Assembly (NCBI RefSeq): GCF_900109355.1
Contig: NZ_FOBF01000002.1
Location: 558,001 to 622,000 of the forward strand
Length of the DNA: 64,000 nt
Direction of reading: 5' to 3'
Source of the DNA: Nonomuraea pusilla
Lineage (GTDB): Bacteria > Actinomycetota > Actinomycetes > Streptosporangiales > Streptosporangiaceae
The position numbers and the translations under genes were made by a program. Below the pieces are notes generated by a model, which ran no database searches, was not told where the DNA came from, and saw nothing but the letters and a program-made list of their open reading frames with translations. Every line of letters starts with the position of its first letter. The first letter of the stretch is position 1. This document shows positions 53,350 through 63,064 of this stretch, piece by piece.

Positions 53350-56166
53350 ATGGTGACCATGCACGATCCTTCGCTCAAGCTGATCGGGCGCGCTGCCGAA
53401 CTGGGGCGTCTCGCCGCCGCCGTCGGTGATGTGGCAGCTGGGCGGTTCCGCGCCGTATCGATCACCGGGAGCCCCGGCATCGGCAAGACACGGCTCCTGG
53501 CCGAGCTGGGGCGGCACGCCGGTGAACGCGGCTTCACCGTCATGACCGGCAGGGCCACGGAGTTCGAGAGGTGCTTCCCGTTCGCCGTCTACGTCGAGGC
53601 GCTGACCCCGTGGTCTCAGCCCGATCCGGGCGACGCGGAGGCGAGGGCGGCGCTGGAGGCGCTCGTGTCGATCTCCCGAGGAGACCGCGAGTCCGAGGCG
53701 CGCATCGACCGCTACCGGCTGTATCGCGGCATCAGCCGCTTACTCGAAACGGCGCCCGGCTCGATCGCCCTGCTCCTGGACGACCTGCACTGGGCCGACC
53801 AACCCTCTTTGGAGCTCACCGAGTACCTGCTGCGCAAGCCGCCGCGCGGCGGCCTGCTGGTCGCGGTGGCGCATCGGCCGGCGCCGCTGCCCATCGGCGT
53901 GGTCGCCGCCCTGCCGCAGGCGGACGACCAGGCCATTTTCCTGGACCTGCAACCGTTGGAGGAGAAGGACCTCGCGGAGTTCTTCCCCGGCGCCGCCCCG
54001 CATCGGCGGCGGCTGCTGCACCGGGCCAGCGCCGGCAACCCGCTCTACCTGAACGCGCTCGCCGACGCCAGCGAACCCGTCCTGGCCGGGCTGACCGGCG
54101 GCGAATACCCCGCCGGCGGGCCGCGGGCGCTGCAGGCGCTGTTGCTGGCCGAGCTCAACGTCCTGCCCGGCGAGCTACGGCAGGTCGCTCAGGCACTGGC
54201 CGTCGCCGGTGATCAGGCCTCCCTCGACCTGGTGGCCTGGATAGCCGAGACCGGCGAGGAGGACGCCGCCGACGCCCTGGACCGGCTCTGCGCCCACGGC
54301 GCCGTGATCCCCACCGACGCGTTCTTCGCCTTCCGGCACCCGCTGCTGCGCGCGGCCGTCTACCGCGAGGCGGGCATGGGCTGGCGCACGCGGGCGCACG
54401 AGCGCGCCGCCGCCTACCTCGACGCCCACCGCGGGCCCGTCACCCTGCTCGCGCATCACGTCCAGCGGTCGGCCCGGCAGGGCGACGAGCGAGCAGCCGA
54501 CATCCTGCACGACGCCGCGGCGGGACTGCTCGACTTCGCGCCGGCCACAGCGTCCCGCCTGCTGCGCACCGCGCTGCGCGTCCTCCCCGCCCGGGAGGAC
54601 CTGACCTCCCGGAGGATGGACATGCTCCTGGCGCTCGCCCGGGCGGTCGCCTCGCTGGGCGAGCTGGCCGAGAGCCGGGAGATCCTGGAGGAGGTGCTGC
54701 TGGGCCCGGACCCCACATCCGTGGAGGCCGCGGGATTCGCCTCCGTCCTGTCCCGCCTGATGGGCGACCTGGACGCGGCCAAGCATCTGCTGACCAGGGC
54801 GCTGAGCCGGTCCTCCCAGGCTGCGGCCATCCTGGCCGAGCTGGCTGCGATCGACTCGCTGCGGCTCGACAGCGCCGAGGCGTGGCGGTACGGCCTGGCG
54901 GCCCTGGACCAGGCCGGCGAGCTGGACGATCAGGTGCTGGTCGCGGCGGCGCACAGCCTGCTCGCGCTCAACGCGGCACAGCAGGCGCGAGCCGGCGACG
55001 CCCACACCCACGCCGAGCAGGCCGCTCGGCTCGTGGACAGCGCCACCGACTCGGAGCTGCGCCCGCACGCCGGGCTGCTCGCGCCGCTGGCGCTGGTCGA
55101 GGCACAGCTCAACCTACGGGATCGAGCCGCCCGGCACCTCGCCAAGGGGCTGGAGCTCGTCGGCTACCAGGGGCTCAATCACGGCTTCCCCTTCCTGCGC
55201 ATTGTGGAGGTCGTGCTGCTCACCCGCGAGGGACGGCTTTGCGCGGCCGTCGCCGCCGCCGAGGAAGCGGCCGAACTCGCCGCCTTCCCCAACAGCCAGG
55301 AACTGACCGTGACCCTGCGGGCCGCCGCGCTGCCCGCGCTGCTGTGGCTGCACGGCCCGCAAACCGCCCTCGCCGCGGCCGACGAGCTGATCGCTCACGG
55401 GCTGCCCAGGTCGGCATGGTGGTCGGAGCTGACGCGGCTGAACCTCGCCACCGTGAACTTCCACGCCGGCAGGGTGGACGCCTGCCTCGCCCAGCTCACC
55501 GCCGGCCCCTGGTCGCCGATGACGGCGGTCGGCGCGGGAATCTACCGGCAGGCACTGCACGCGATCTCCGCGGCCCGGTTCAACGACCTGCACAGCGCCC
55601 TGCTCCTGTCCGACCTCGGCCTCGCCGACGCCAAGGGCGCGGGGCTGGACCATCAGCTCGGCGCGGCGCACGAAGCGCGGGCCGAGGTCCTGCTCCAGTA
55701 CGGCGAGCTGGAGGAGGCCCTGCCGCACGCCTCGGCGGCGGCCGCCTACTTCGCCGACGCGAAGGCACCGATCGACGAAGGCCGAGCCCGTCAGCTCCTC
55801 GCGACCCTGCACTCCCGAAACGGTGACGCCACGGCGATGCGGGAAGAGCTGGCACGGGCCAAGGCCCGCTACACCGAGTGTTCGGCCGCCTGGCTGGAGA
55901 GGCAACTCGCCAGAACGGAACTGCGCATGGCGGCGACCCTCACCAGGCGGACCCAGGAGCCGGCGGGGCTCAGCAGCCGTGAACAGCAGATCGCCGAGCT
56001 GGCCGGTTCCGGCCTCACCAACCGCGAGATCGCCCAGCGGCTCTACCTGAGCCCCAAGACGGTCGAGGCCCACCTGGCCCGCATCTTCGTCAAACTGGAC
56101 GTGCGTTCGCGGGTCGAGCTGGCGCGCAGGCTGGCGGAGGGAACCTCGCTGGAGCACTCGCCGTAG
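53350..56166 (+). CDS. LuxR-family regulator of the LAL type
   Basis: 938 residues from ATG 53350; TTG 53326 and ATG 53359 are alternatives. Walker A GSPGIGKT (40-47) and LLLDDLHWADQP at the N-terminus, a long Ala/Leu-rich TPR-like middle, and a C-terminal LuxR helix-turn-helix: LSSREQQIAELAGSGLTNRE, then IAQRLYLSPKTVEAHLARIF. LALs are pathway activators. Codon 131 (53740-53742) is TTA, so it is likely bldA dependent. It follows the lan terminator, so it should have its own promoter, and it may bind the palindromes before lanM. Confidence 0.9.
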   Translation: MVTMHDPSLKLIGRAAELGRLAAAVGDVAAGRFRAVSITGSPGIGKTRLLAELGRHAGERGFTVMTGRATEFERCFPFAVYVEALTPWSQPDPGDAEARAALEALVSISRGDRESEARIDRYRLYRGISRLLETAPGSIALLLDDLHWADQPSLELTEYLLRKPPRGGLLVAVAHRPAPLPIGVVAALPQADDQAIFLDLQPLEEKDLAEFFPGAAPHRRRLLHRASAGNPLYLNALADASEPVLAGLTGGEYPAGGPRALQALLLAELNVLPGELRQVAQALAVAGDQASLDLVAWIAETGEEDAADALDRLCAHGAVIPTDAFFAFRHPLLRAAVYREAGMGWRTRAHERAAAYLDAHRGPVTLLAHHVQRSARQGDERAADILHDAAAGLLDFAPATASRLLRTALRVLPAREDLTSRRMDMLLALARAVASLGELAESREILEEVLLGPDPTSVEAAGFASVLSRLMGDLDAAKHLLTRALSRSSQAAAILAELAAIDSLRLDSAEAWRYGLAALDQAGELDDQVLVAAAHSLLALNAAQQARAGDAHTHAEQAARLVDSATDSELRPHAGLLAPLALVEAQLNLRDRAARHLAKGLELVGYQGLNHGFPFLRIVEVVLLTREGRLCAAVAAAEEAAELAAFPNSQELTVTLRAAALPALLWLHGPQTALAAADELIAHGLPRSAWWSELTRLNLATVNFHAGRVDACLAQLTAGPWSPMTAVGAGIYRQALHAISAARFNDLHSALLLSDLGLADAKGAGLDHQLGAAHEARAEVLLQYGELEEALPHASAAAAYFADAKAPIDEGRARQLLATLHSRNGDATAMREELARAKARYTECSAAWLERQLARTELRMAATLTRRTQEPAGLSSREQQIAELAGSGLTNREIAQRLYLSPKTVEAHLARIFVKLDVRSRVELARRLAEGTSLEHSP

Positions 56167-56322
56167 ACGAGCGGCACGCAACGGCGTGAGCGGACTGCCC
56201 GTATCGGGACGGACCAATGGTGGCCCGGTTGTGTGAGCAGGCCGGGATCCCGCCCGAGCCGTCGCAGCTGACCGCCTCCTTCGGGGAGCGGAGCAAGGAG
56301 GCGCCGCACATGCCCGGCGAGG

Positions 56323-57732
56323 TCAGCGGTGGCTCACTGACTGCTTGGCCTCCTGACCGTTCGGCCCGACTTCCCTCGGCGTCCGCGCCGTGGTCAGCCA
56401 CAGGCCGGTGAACACGGCGCAGGCCAGCGTCACGGCGCCCGCTGCGAGGAAGGCGCTGTTGAGGCCGGATTCGAAGGAGGCGCCGCCGGACTCCCGCGTG
56501 TGGACGACCGCCCCGAGCAGTGCCACGCCGAGCACGGCGCCGATCTGCCGGGTGGTGCTGCTGACGCCCGAGGCGAGGCCGCCCTCCTGCGGGCTGACCG
56601 CCTGGATGGCGGCCCCGGTCAGCGGCGACATGGTGAGAGCGAACCCGACGCCGACGACCGCCAGCCGCCACCACACGTTCCCGTAGCCGGTATCGGCCTG
56701 GACGAAGCCCAGCGCCAGCAGCCCCACCCCGGCCAGCGCCAGGCCGACGCCGACGACGACGCGGAAGCCGTACCTGGCCGCGAACCGGCCCGCGTACGGG
56801 CTGACGATCACCATGGCCAGCGAGGTGGGCAGGGTCCGCAGCCCGGCGACCAGGATCGACGTGCCCTGGACGTAGACGAAGAACTGGGAGAAGAAGAACG
56901 ACGACCCCATCAGCGCGAACCCGACCACGACCATCGCCGTGTTGGACACCGTGAACAGCCGCTGACGGAACAGCCGCAGCGGCAGCATCGGCGTCGACAC
57001 ACGACCCTCGACCACGACGAACGCGGCCAGGAGCACCAGCCCTGCGGCGAAGCTGCCCAGGATCACCGGCGAGGTCCAGCCTCGGGAGCCGCCCTCGATC
57101 AGGCCGTAGGTCACAGCGCCCACGCCTGCGACGGACAGGACCGTGCCGGGGACGTCGATCGGCGGCGCGCTCGGGTTACGTGACTCCCCCAGCACGCGCA
57201 GCCCGGCCAGCAGCAGGACCACCCCGATGGGCACGTTGACGAGGAAGATGGCGGGCCAGCCGAAGGACTCCACCAGGATTCCGCCCGCGAGCGGTCCGGC
57301 GGCCAGGCCGAGGCCGCTGAACCCGGCCCACAACCCGATCGCTCTGACGCGCTCCCTCGGAGCGGGATACGCGGCGGCGAGCAGCGCCAGCGAGGCGGGA
57401 CTCAGCGCCGCGGCCCCGACGCCCTGCAGCACCCGCCCGGCGATCAGCCAGCCGATCGAGGGTGCGAGCGAACACACCACCGACGCGGCCGTGAACACCA
57501 CCACCCCGGCCAGGAACACCCGCCTGCGGCCGAACCGGTCGGCGAAGACGCCGCCCGACAGCAGCAGCATGGCCACCAGCAGCACGTAGGCGTCGACGAT
57601 CCACTGCAGGCCGGTCAGCCCGGTGTGGAGCCGCTCCTGCATGTCGGGCAGGGCAGCGCCGACGATCGTGTTGTCGAGCAGCACCATGAACTGACCTGCG
57701 CAGGTCAGGGTGAGCAACGCTTTCACACACAT
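56323..57732 (-). CDS. MFS exporter, DHA2 type
   Basis: 469 residues, GTG or ATG near 57732. Twelve or more membrane helices; FADRFGRRRVFLAGVVVFTA, GRVLQGVGAAALSPASLALL and GGILVESFGWPAIFLVNVPI are the drug-antiporter motifs. It diverges from a TetR gene, with three copies of a GACTGCGTTA-type element between them, a classic repressor-exporter pair. Its link to the clusters on the left is open. Confidence 0.9.
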   Translation of the reverse strand: MCVKALLTLTCAGQFMVLLDNTIVGAALPDMQERLHTGLTGLQWIVDAYVLLVAMLLLSGGVFADRFGRRRVFLAGVVVFTAASVVCSLAPSIGWLIAGRVLQGVGAAALSPASLALLAAAYPAPRERVRAIGLWAGFSGLGLAAGPLAGGILVESFGWPAIFLVNVPIGVVLLLAGLRVLGESRNPSAPPIDVPGTVLSVAGVGAVTYGLIEGGSRGWTSPVILGSFAAGLVLLAAFVVVEGRVSTPMLPLRLFRQRLFTVSNTAMVVVGFALMGSSFFFSQFFVYVQGTSILVAGLRTLPTSLAMVIVSPYAGRFAARYGFRVVVGVGLALAGVGLLALGFVQADTGYGNVWWRLAVVGVGFALTMSPLTGAAIQAVSPQEGGLASGVSSTTRQIGAVLGVALLGAVVHTRESGGASFESGLNSAFLAAGAVTLACAVFTGLWLTTARTPREVGPNGQEAKQSVSHR

Positions 57733-57752
57733 CCCCCCTAAAAGCAGTCAGC

Positions 57753-57797
57753 GACTGCGTTAAAAGGAGACTCTAACGCAAGTCCCGACTGCGTTAA
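57753..57797. promoter_or_regulatory. TetR operator region
   Basis: GACTGCGTTAA at 57753-57763 and again at 57787-57797, with the inverted TAACGCAAGTC at 57774-57784. The three elements fill the 74-bp gap between the divergent MFS and TetR genes. One change separates the inverted copy from a perfect match. Confidence 0.75.
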
Positions 57798-57806
57798 GGT
57801 GGGGGT

Positions 57807-58376
57807 GTGGATGAGCAGGGGCGGGCCAGGCGGCCCGGCGGGCGCAGCGCGCGGGTCCGCGCCGCAGTGCACCAGGCCGTTACCGACCTGGTCAGCGAGC
57901 GCGGCTACGGCAACTTCACCATCGGCGAGGTCGCGGCCCGCGCGGGCGTGGCCGACACCAGCCTCTACCGCCGGTGGGGCAACCTCCAAGCCCTGCTCAG
58001 CGACGTGCTGCTGACCCGGCTCAACGCGCAGGCGCCGATGCCTGACACCGGCAGCCTGGCCGGCGACCTGCGCACCTACGCAGGCATCGTGGCCCGCGAG
58101 GTCACCGGACCCGACGGCCTGGCGTTGGTGCGGCTCGCCATCGCGCTGTCGGGCGAGGGTCAACAGGGCATTCAGGCGCGCGACGAGCTCCTCGCCGACC
58201 GCACCAGGCAGTTGCAGGCCATGCTCGACCGCGCCCGCGACCGAGGCGAGAACCCTCCCGACGCGCTGGAGGTGCTGGACCATCTCCTGGCGCCGATCTA
58301 CATGCGCGTCCTGTTCGACGCGGGCCCGCTCACCCCTGACTACCTCGACGGGCTGGTCGACCGGCTGCTCGCCTGA
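57807..58376 (+). CDS. TetR-family regulator
   Basis: 189 residues from GTG 57807. N-terminal helix-turn-helix GNFTIGEVAARAGVADTSLY then RRWGNLQALL; a C-terminal ligand domain ending PDYLDGLVDRLLA. Likely represses itself and the divergent MFS exporter through the GACTGCGTTA elements. Confidence 0.9.
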   Translation: MDEQGRARRPGGRSARVRAAVHQAVTDLVSERGYGNFTIGEVAARAGVADTSLYRRWGNLQALLSDVLLTRLNAQAPMPDTGSLAGDLRTYAGIVAREVTGPDGLALVRLAIALSGEGQQGIQARDELLADRTRQLQAMLDRARDRGENPPDALEVLDHLLAPIYMRVLFDAGPLTPDYLDGLVDRLLA

Positions 58377-58412
58377 TCCAGTCCGTCGCGGGCGCGCGAC
58401 CGCTCTGCGCGG

Positions 58413-58678
58413 TCACCCACCCCGAGGACCGCCGTACAGCTGCTCGGCCTGGTCGGACTCACCCAACGCCTGCGCGCGCTCGGGAGGATGGTGTGGCCGC
58501 TGACGAGGCGGAGGATGATGAAGCCGAACAGGACGTCCTGGGCGACTTCCGCGTCGACGTCGGCGCGTGGTTCACCTCGTTGCGCTCCACGCCGCCGCAT
58601 CTGGATCAGCTCGCGGCGCCTCTCCAGGAAGCGGTGCGCCGCCGCCTTCGGGTGCGCAACAGCCCTTCGATGATGTGA
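58413..58678 (-). pseudogene. TetR-type C-terminal remnant
   Basis: On the minus strand FLERRRELIQMRRRGAQRGE, then PRADVDAEVAQDVLFGFIIL and RLVSGHTILP look like the ligand domain of a TetR protein. The last ~28 residues (ERAQALGESDQAEQLYGG, then a stop at 58413) need a frameshift near 58485. The HTH part is missing. Confidence 0.45.
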
Positions 58679-59451
58679 ACCGCCTCCCTCACCCCGCACG
58701 GGATGAAGTGGGAGAACAACGCCATCGTAGGCCGGTCAGCCTGGCCTCGGCGCAGAACATCTCGGTCAGTTCCGGAAAGCGAGGTTGGCCAGGACGGTCA
58801 GATCATCGGTGTGCTCGGTGTCCAGGACGCGCTCGCACGGTTCCGGCGCCGTCCGCTTTGCGGCGCTCAGGTGGAACTGCTTTCTTTCACCACGAGCTCC
58901 CCCGTATCCCGTCTGTCGCGGTCAACCACTCACCCACCGCGGGCCGGCTTCCAACACCAGCATGAAACGCGCCAGTATCCGGCCACGCCACTGTCGACTG
59001 CGGCGATGTACCTTTTCGCGATTGGGCAGGCGAGGTAGCCTTGGGTTCTTCAGCCGCAACTTTCCTGCGGACAATCCGTGCAGTTGTTCGGTGATGCTCC
59101 AGCCGCAATAGGCCCCTGATGAGGCGATGGCCGTGACCGCGTGGAGCCTGCCTACCTCGACACGGCAGCCTGTCCGTGCATCGCTTTCGGAAGGGATTTC
59201 TCACCGAGATCCAGCAGCCGGTGGGAGGCCGCTTTCTGGACGCTTTCTGATTGATCTGCGGGAGCTCATGTCGGGCACATCACGCTGAAGCCGTGACGGG
59301 CTTCGCCGATCACGAAATGTCACATCCGATGAATGTCGCTCGGCCGTCCAGTACCGGTTGCCTGCCGTTTCACCAGGGGCACTCGTGTGCCCTCATCGTG
59401 GTCACAACGCGCGCTGATCTCGGCACGCGCAACCAAGGAAGAGGTACTGTC
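58679..59451. other. Remnant zone without an intact gene
   Basis: On the minus strand near 58790-58860 the sequence ERVLDTEHTDDLTVLANLAF matches one kinesin-light-chain-type TPR repeat of actinomycete NB-ARC/TPR proteins, then stops. The rest shows no readable motif. Together with the TetR remnant this suggests gene decay between the exporter pair and the mannosidase. Confidence 0.45.
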
Positions 59452-61902
59452 TTGCGCTTATCGTTCCGCAAGGTCATGGCGCCGATCGGCGCCCTCGTGC
59501 TCGTGTTCGCCGCCACAACGGTCCCCGCTCAGGCCGGCCCCTTGGCTGACGGCGTCCCCGTCGAGCACCCGGCCTCCTACGTCGACCCGTTCATCGGGAC
59601 GGCGGGCGGCGGCACCACCTGGCCAGGGTCCGTCCTGCCTTTCGGAATGATCGCCTGGAGTCCCACCAGCACGACCGGCGACCAGACCAACACCGGCGCC
59701 GCCGGCGGCTACAGCTACAACACCACCCGGGTACGCGGTTTCAGCCTCACCCACGTCAACGGCACCGGCTGTCATCCCGGCGCGGCGGGTGACGTGCCGA
59801 TCATGCCCTTCACCGGCGAGATCACCACCTCTCCCACGGCCGACACCCGCGATCTGATCTACGCGAGCGACTTCTCCCACGACCAGGAGAAGGCGACCCC
59901 CGGCCGGTACACCGTCACGCTCGCCTCGGGGGTGACCACCGATCTGGCGGTCACCCGAAGGGCCGGGGTCGCCGAGTTCGCCTTCCCCTCGGACAAGCCG
60001 GCCAAGCTGCTGTTCCGTACGTCCAACTCGCTCAACGGCAGCGAGGACGCGGAGATCCACATCGACGCCGCGCAGCGCCGGGTCACCGGTTCGGTGCTGA
60101 CGGGCTCCTTCTGCGGGCGGCGCGCCAACGGCGGCGAGAACAATCGCAAGAGTTACTACCGTCTCTACTTCGCCGCCGACTTCGACAAGCCCATCACCGA
60201 GACCGGCACGTGGCACGACGCGACGGTCACGCCGGGCGGCACCGACGCGACCGGCGGCGAGGGGTACGCCACCGGGGCCGCGCGGGCGGGCCGGGGCTCG
60301 GGCGGCTGGATCGGGTTCGACACCTCCACCGGCCCCACCGTACGGATGCGTGTCGGCATCTCCTACGTCGGCGTCGCCGGAGCCCAGGCCAACCTCGACG
60401 CGGAGTTGCGCCGCTCCTCCACCGTGGAGAAGGTGGCCACCGCCGGGTTCCACGCCTGGGACAAAGCGCTCAAGGCGGTCAGGATCAGTGGCGGCAGCGA
60501 GGCACAGCGCAGCGTCTTCTACACCGCGCTCTACCACTCGTTGCTGCAGCCCAACCTGATGAGCGACGTGGACGGCAGCTACCTCGGCATGGACCGCAAG
60601 GTGCACCAAGTCAGGACAGGGCAGAATGCGCAGTACAGCAACTTCTCCGGGTGGGACCAGTACCACGCGCAGATCCAACTGCTCGCCCTGCTCGAACCCG
60701 GCGTGGCCGGCGACTTCGCGCAGTCGCTGTACAACTACGCCGGCCAGAACGGCGGCGTCTGGGATCGCTGGGTGCACGTCAACGGCGCCACACACGTCAT
60801 GACGGGTGACCCCTCGGCCATCACGCTGGCCACGTTCTACGCGATGGGCGTGCGCAACTTCGACGCCGTGGGCGCCTTCGACTCTCTGATCCGCCAGGCC
60901 ACGGTGCCGCATCCCGACGGGCTCTCCGACGCCGGATGCCCTGGCCAATGTGTCGGGGCCCGCCCGAATCTCGCCCAGTACCTCGGATCACACTATTCGG
61001 CCCAGGACGTCTGTCACTGCTGGGGCGGAGCCGCCGAAACCCTGGAGCAGTCGATCGCCGACTCCTCCCTGGCCTCCTGGGCCGAGTTGCTCGGTCGTGA
61101 GGACCTGCAGCGGGAGTTCGCGGCGCGTGCCTCCTACTGGAGGAACACCTTCAACCCCGCCGCCACACCGGGCGGCGGGTACGCACAGGCCAGGCGCTTG
61201 GACGGCGGCTGGGTCACCCCGTTCAGCCCCGCGACCGGCACCGGGTTCGCCCAGGGGACCAGCGCGACCTACACCTGGCTGGTGCCGCAGGACGTCTCCG
61301 GGCTCGCCGAGGCGATGGGCGGAAGGGAACGTGCGGCGGCGCGCCTGGACGATTTCTTCCACAAGCCCGACGGCAGCTGGTCGCTGAGGGGTGGAGATCC
61401 GCTCCGTTACGATTCCACCAACGAGCCCGGCCTCCACGCCCCGTGGCTCTACAACGCCCTCGGACAGCCGTGGAAGACCCAGCAGACAGTTCGGCAGATC
61501 CTGGACACCGTCTATACGACCGGGCCGAGCGGGCTGCCCGGTAACGACGACCTCGGCACGATGTCGGCCTGGTACGTCCTGGGCGCCCTCGGACTGTTCC
61601 CCCAGACCCCCGGCCGCGCCGAGATGCTGCTGTCCGCTCCGCTGTTCCCATCGGCGATCGTCCATCGTCAGGGCAGCCGCCGCCCGCTCATCATCGCGGC
61701 CCCGGAGGCCTCGACCAGCCACCGCTACATCGCCGGAGCCGGCGTCAACGCACAGCCCTACGACCGCAGCTGGGTCGACGGCTCGCTGATCCGGGACGGC
61801 GGCGTGATCTCCTTCAAGCTGACCTCAGCCCCTGACCTGAGGTGGGGCACATCACCGCAATCGCTTCCCGTCGACCACGGCAAACCGGACGGCGGCCAGT
61901 AG
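59452..61902 (+). CDS. Secreted GH92 alpha-mannosidase
   Basis: 816 residues from TTG 59452 (AAGGAAGAGG upstream); the open frame goes further left without a start of this quality. A Sec signal peptide (LRLSFRKVMAPIGALVLVFA, cut after AQA) precedes the GH92 beta-sandwich (YVDPFIGTAGGGTTWPGSVL, FGMIAWSP) and (alpha/alpha)6 domain (WDQYHAQIQLLALLEP, YDSTNEPGLHAPWLYN, GNDDLGTMSAWYVL). GH92 enzymes are calcium-dependent exo-alpha-mannosidases. Codon 3 is TTA (59458-59460), suggesting expression late in development. Confidence 0.9.
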   Translation: MRLSFRKVMAPIGALVLVFAATTVPAQAGPLADGVPVEHPASYVDPFIGTAGGGTTWPGSVLPFGMIAWSPTSTTGDQTNTGAAGGYSYNTTRVRGFSLTHVNGTGCHPGAAGDVPIMPFTGEITTSPTADTRDLIYASDFSHDQEKATPGRYTVTLASGVTTDLAVTRRAGVAEFAFPSDKPAKLLFRTSNSLNGSEDAEIHIDAAQRRVTGSVLTGSFCGRRANGGENNRKSYYRLYFAADFDKPITETGTWHDATVTPGGTDATGGEGYATGAARAGRGSGGWIGFDTSTGPTVRMRVGISYVGVAGAQANLDAELRRSSTVEKVATAGFHAWDKALKAVRISGGSEAQRSVFYTALYHSLLQPNLMSDVDGSYLGMDRKVHQVRTGQNAQYSNFSGWDQYHAQIQLLALLEPGVAGDFAQSLYNYAGQNGGVWDRWVHVNGATHVMTGDPSAITLATFYAMGVRNFDAVGAFDSLIRQATVPHPDGLSDAGCPGQCVGARPNLAQYLGSHYSAQDVCHCWGGAAETLEQSIADSSLASWAELLGREDLQREFAARASYWRNTFNPAATPGGGYAQARRLDGGWVTPFSPATGTGFAQGTSATYTWLVPQDVSGLAEAMGGRERAAARLDDFFHKPDGSWSLRGGDPLRYDSTNEPGLHAPWLYNALGQPWKTQQTVRQILDTVYTTGPSGLPGNDDLGTMSAWYVLGALGLFPQTPGRAEMLLSAPLFPSAIVHRQGSRRPLIIAAPEASTSHRYIAGAGVNAQPYDRSWVDGSLIRDGGVISFKLTSAPDLRWGTSPQSLPVDHGKPDGGQ

Positions 61903-62092
61903 GGCCGCGCATGGACCGGTCTGCAGGCCATCGTTGACGCTGCCGCCTCCCCTGGCGGGGGGCTGATGACCTGGCGGCCGACGGCCTACCGGTCCTGCGT
62001 ACCAGGTGATCGGCTGGACCGGCGGACGACGCGTGCTCTCCACGAAGCGGGACTGAACCGCTCGGCTACAGACACGCGTCAGTGTTCGCAGA

Positions 62093-63064
62093 TCAGGCGT
62101 CTGAAGGCCTCGACAGCGTGACACGGCCGGGCCTGCTCTCCTTCGGCTGTGCGAGCTTGCTCCGGACGACGAGAGCCATCCCGGCCAGCGTGAGCCCCAT
62201 GCCGGCGAGCTGTGTCGGCGCGGGCGCACCGGCGAGCTGCAGCAACGCCGAGCTGACGCCCACCAGTGGTGGCACGGCGAGGCCGAGTAGGGCGGAGTAG
62301 GACGGCCCGCCGGTCAGCAGGATGCGGTGCTGCAGGAGGTAGGCGGGCACGTAGACCACGACGCCGAGAACGACGAGCATGCCCAGCGCCGCCCAGCTGA
62401 CCCGCTCGCCCGCCGCGATGTCCGCCGCCGCCCACGCGCCGAGCGGGATCGTCCCCACGGCGAAGATCGGCAGGATGCGCGGCGCCATCGGCCCCTGGTA
62501 GCCGCGGCTCGTCCGGCTGAAGTACAAGCCGTAGAAGGCCATGGAGAACATCGCCGCGAGCGCGACGAGCGACCCGAGCGCGACGTCGGCGCCGACCGTG
62601 CCCGCCAGCCGGGGGATCATGTAGAGCACGGCGCCGGCGACCGCGATGGCCGTTCCGGCGATGGTGCGCGGCGGGGGCCAGGTGCGCAGCAGGACGCTCT
62701 CGGCGATCAGGACCACGGCCGGGGTGAGCGAGAGGGCCAGCGCGGGCAGCGCCGGTCCGGCGAGGCTGATCGCGACGGTCGAGAGCACCGTGTACGCGGT
62801 CACACCCGTCAGCGCGAGCAGCACGACCTGCCACCACCGGTACCTCGCCTCCTTGGTGTCCTTCGTGACCGGTGCGGCGCCGGCGGGCGACCACCAGGTG
62901 AGCGCGAGCAGGCCCAGGACGGTGAAGCCGGTCCGGCCTGCTGACACGATCGCGGTGCTCGCATCGCGCAGGGAAGCCTCGACGATCAGCCAGGTCGAGG
63001 CCAGCAGGACGACCAGCGCGACGGACTGCCAGATCAACCGCCCTCTGCCACCGTGCCCGCTCAC
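62093..63064 (-). CDS. EamA/DMT-family transporter
   Basis: 323 residues, ten hydrophobic segments in two EamA repeats (about 12-145 and 160-300), e.g. STWLIVEASLRDASTAIVSA and LLGLAVPPLVGVSSALLQLA. Drug/metabolite transporter superfamily; substrate unknown. The start overlaps the stop of the glycosyltransferase by four bases, so they form an operon. Confidence 0.88.
   Translation of the reverse strand: MSGHGGRGRLIWQSVALVVLLASTWLIVEASLRDASTAIVSAGRTGFTVLGLLALTWWSPAGAAPVTKDTKEARYRWWQVVLLALTGVTAYTVLSTVAISLAGPALPALALSLTPAVVLIAESVLLRTWPPPRTIAGTAIAVAGAVLYMIPRLAGTVGADVALGSLVALAAMFSMAFYGLYFSRTSRGYQGPMAPRILPIFAVGTIPLGAWAAADIAAGERVSWAALGMLVVLGVVVYVPAYLLQHRILLTGGPSYSALLGLAVPPLVGVSSALLQLAGAPAPTQLAGMGLTLAGMALVVRSKLAQPKESRPGRVTLSRPSDA

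Noticed and set aside
56217..56411. 64-codon plus-strand ORF in the gap after the LuxR gene
   Set aside because: No family, overlaps the 3' end of the convergent MFS gene, no ribosome site; composition alone does not support it.
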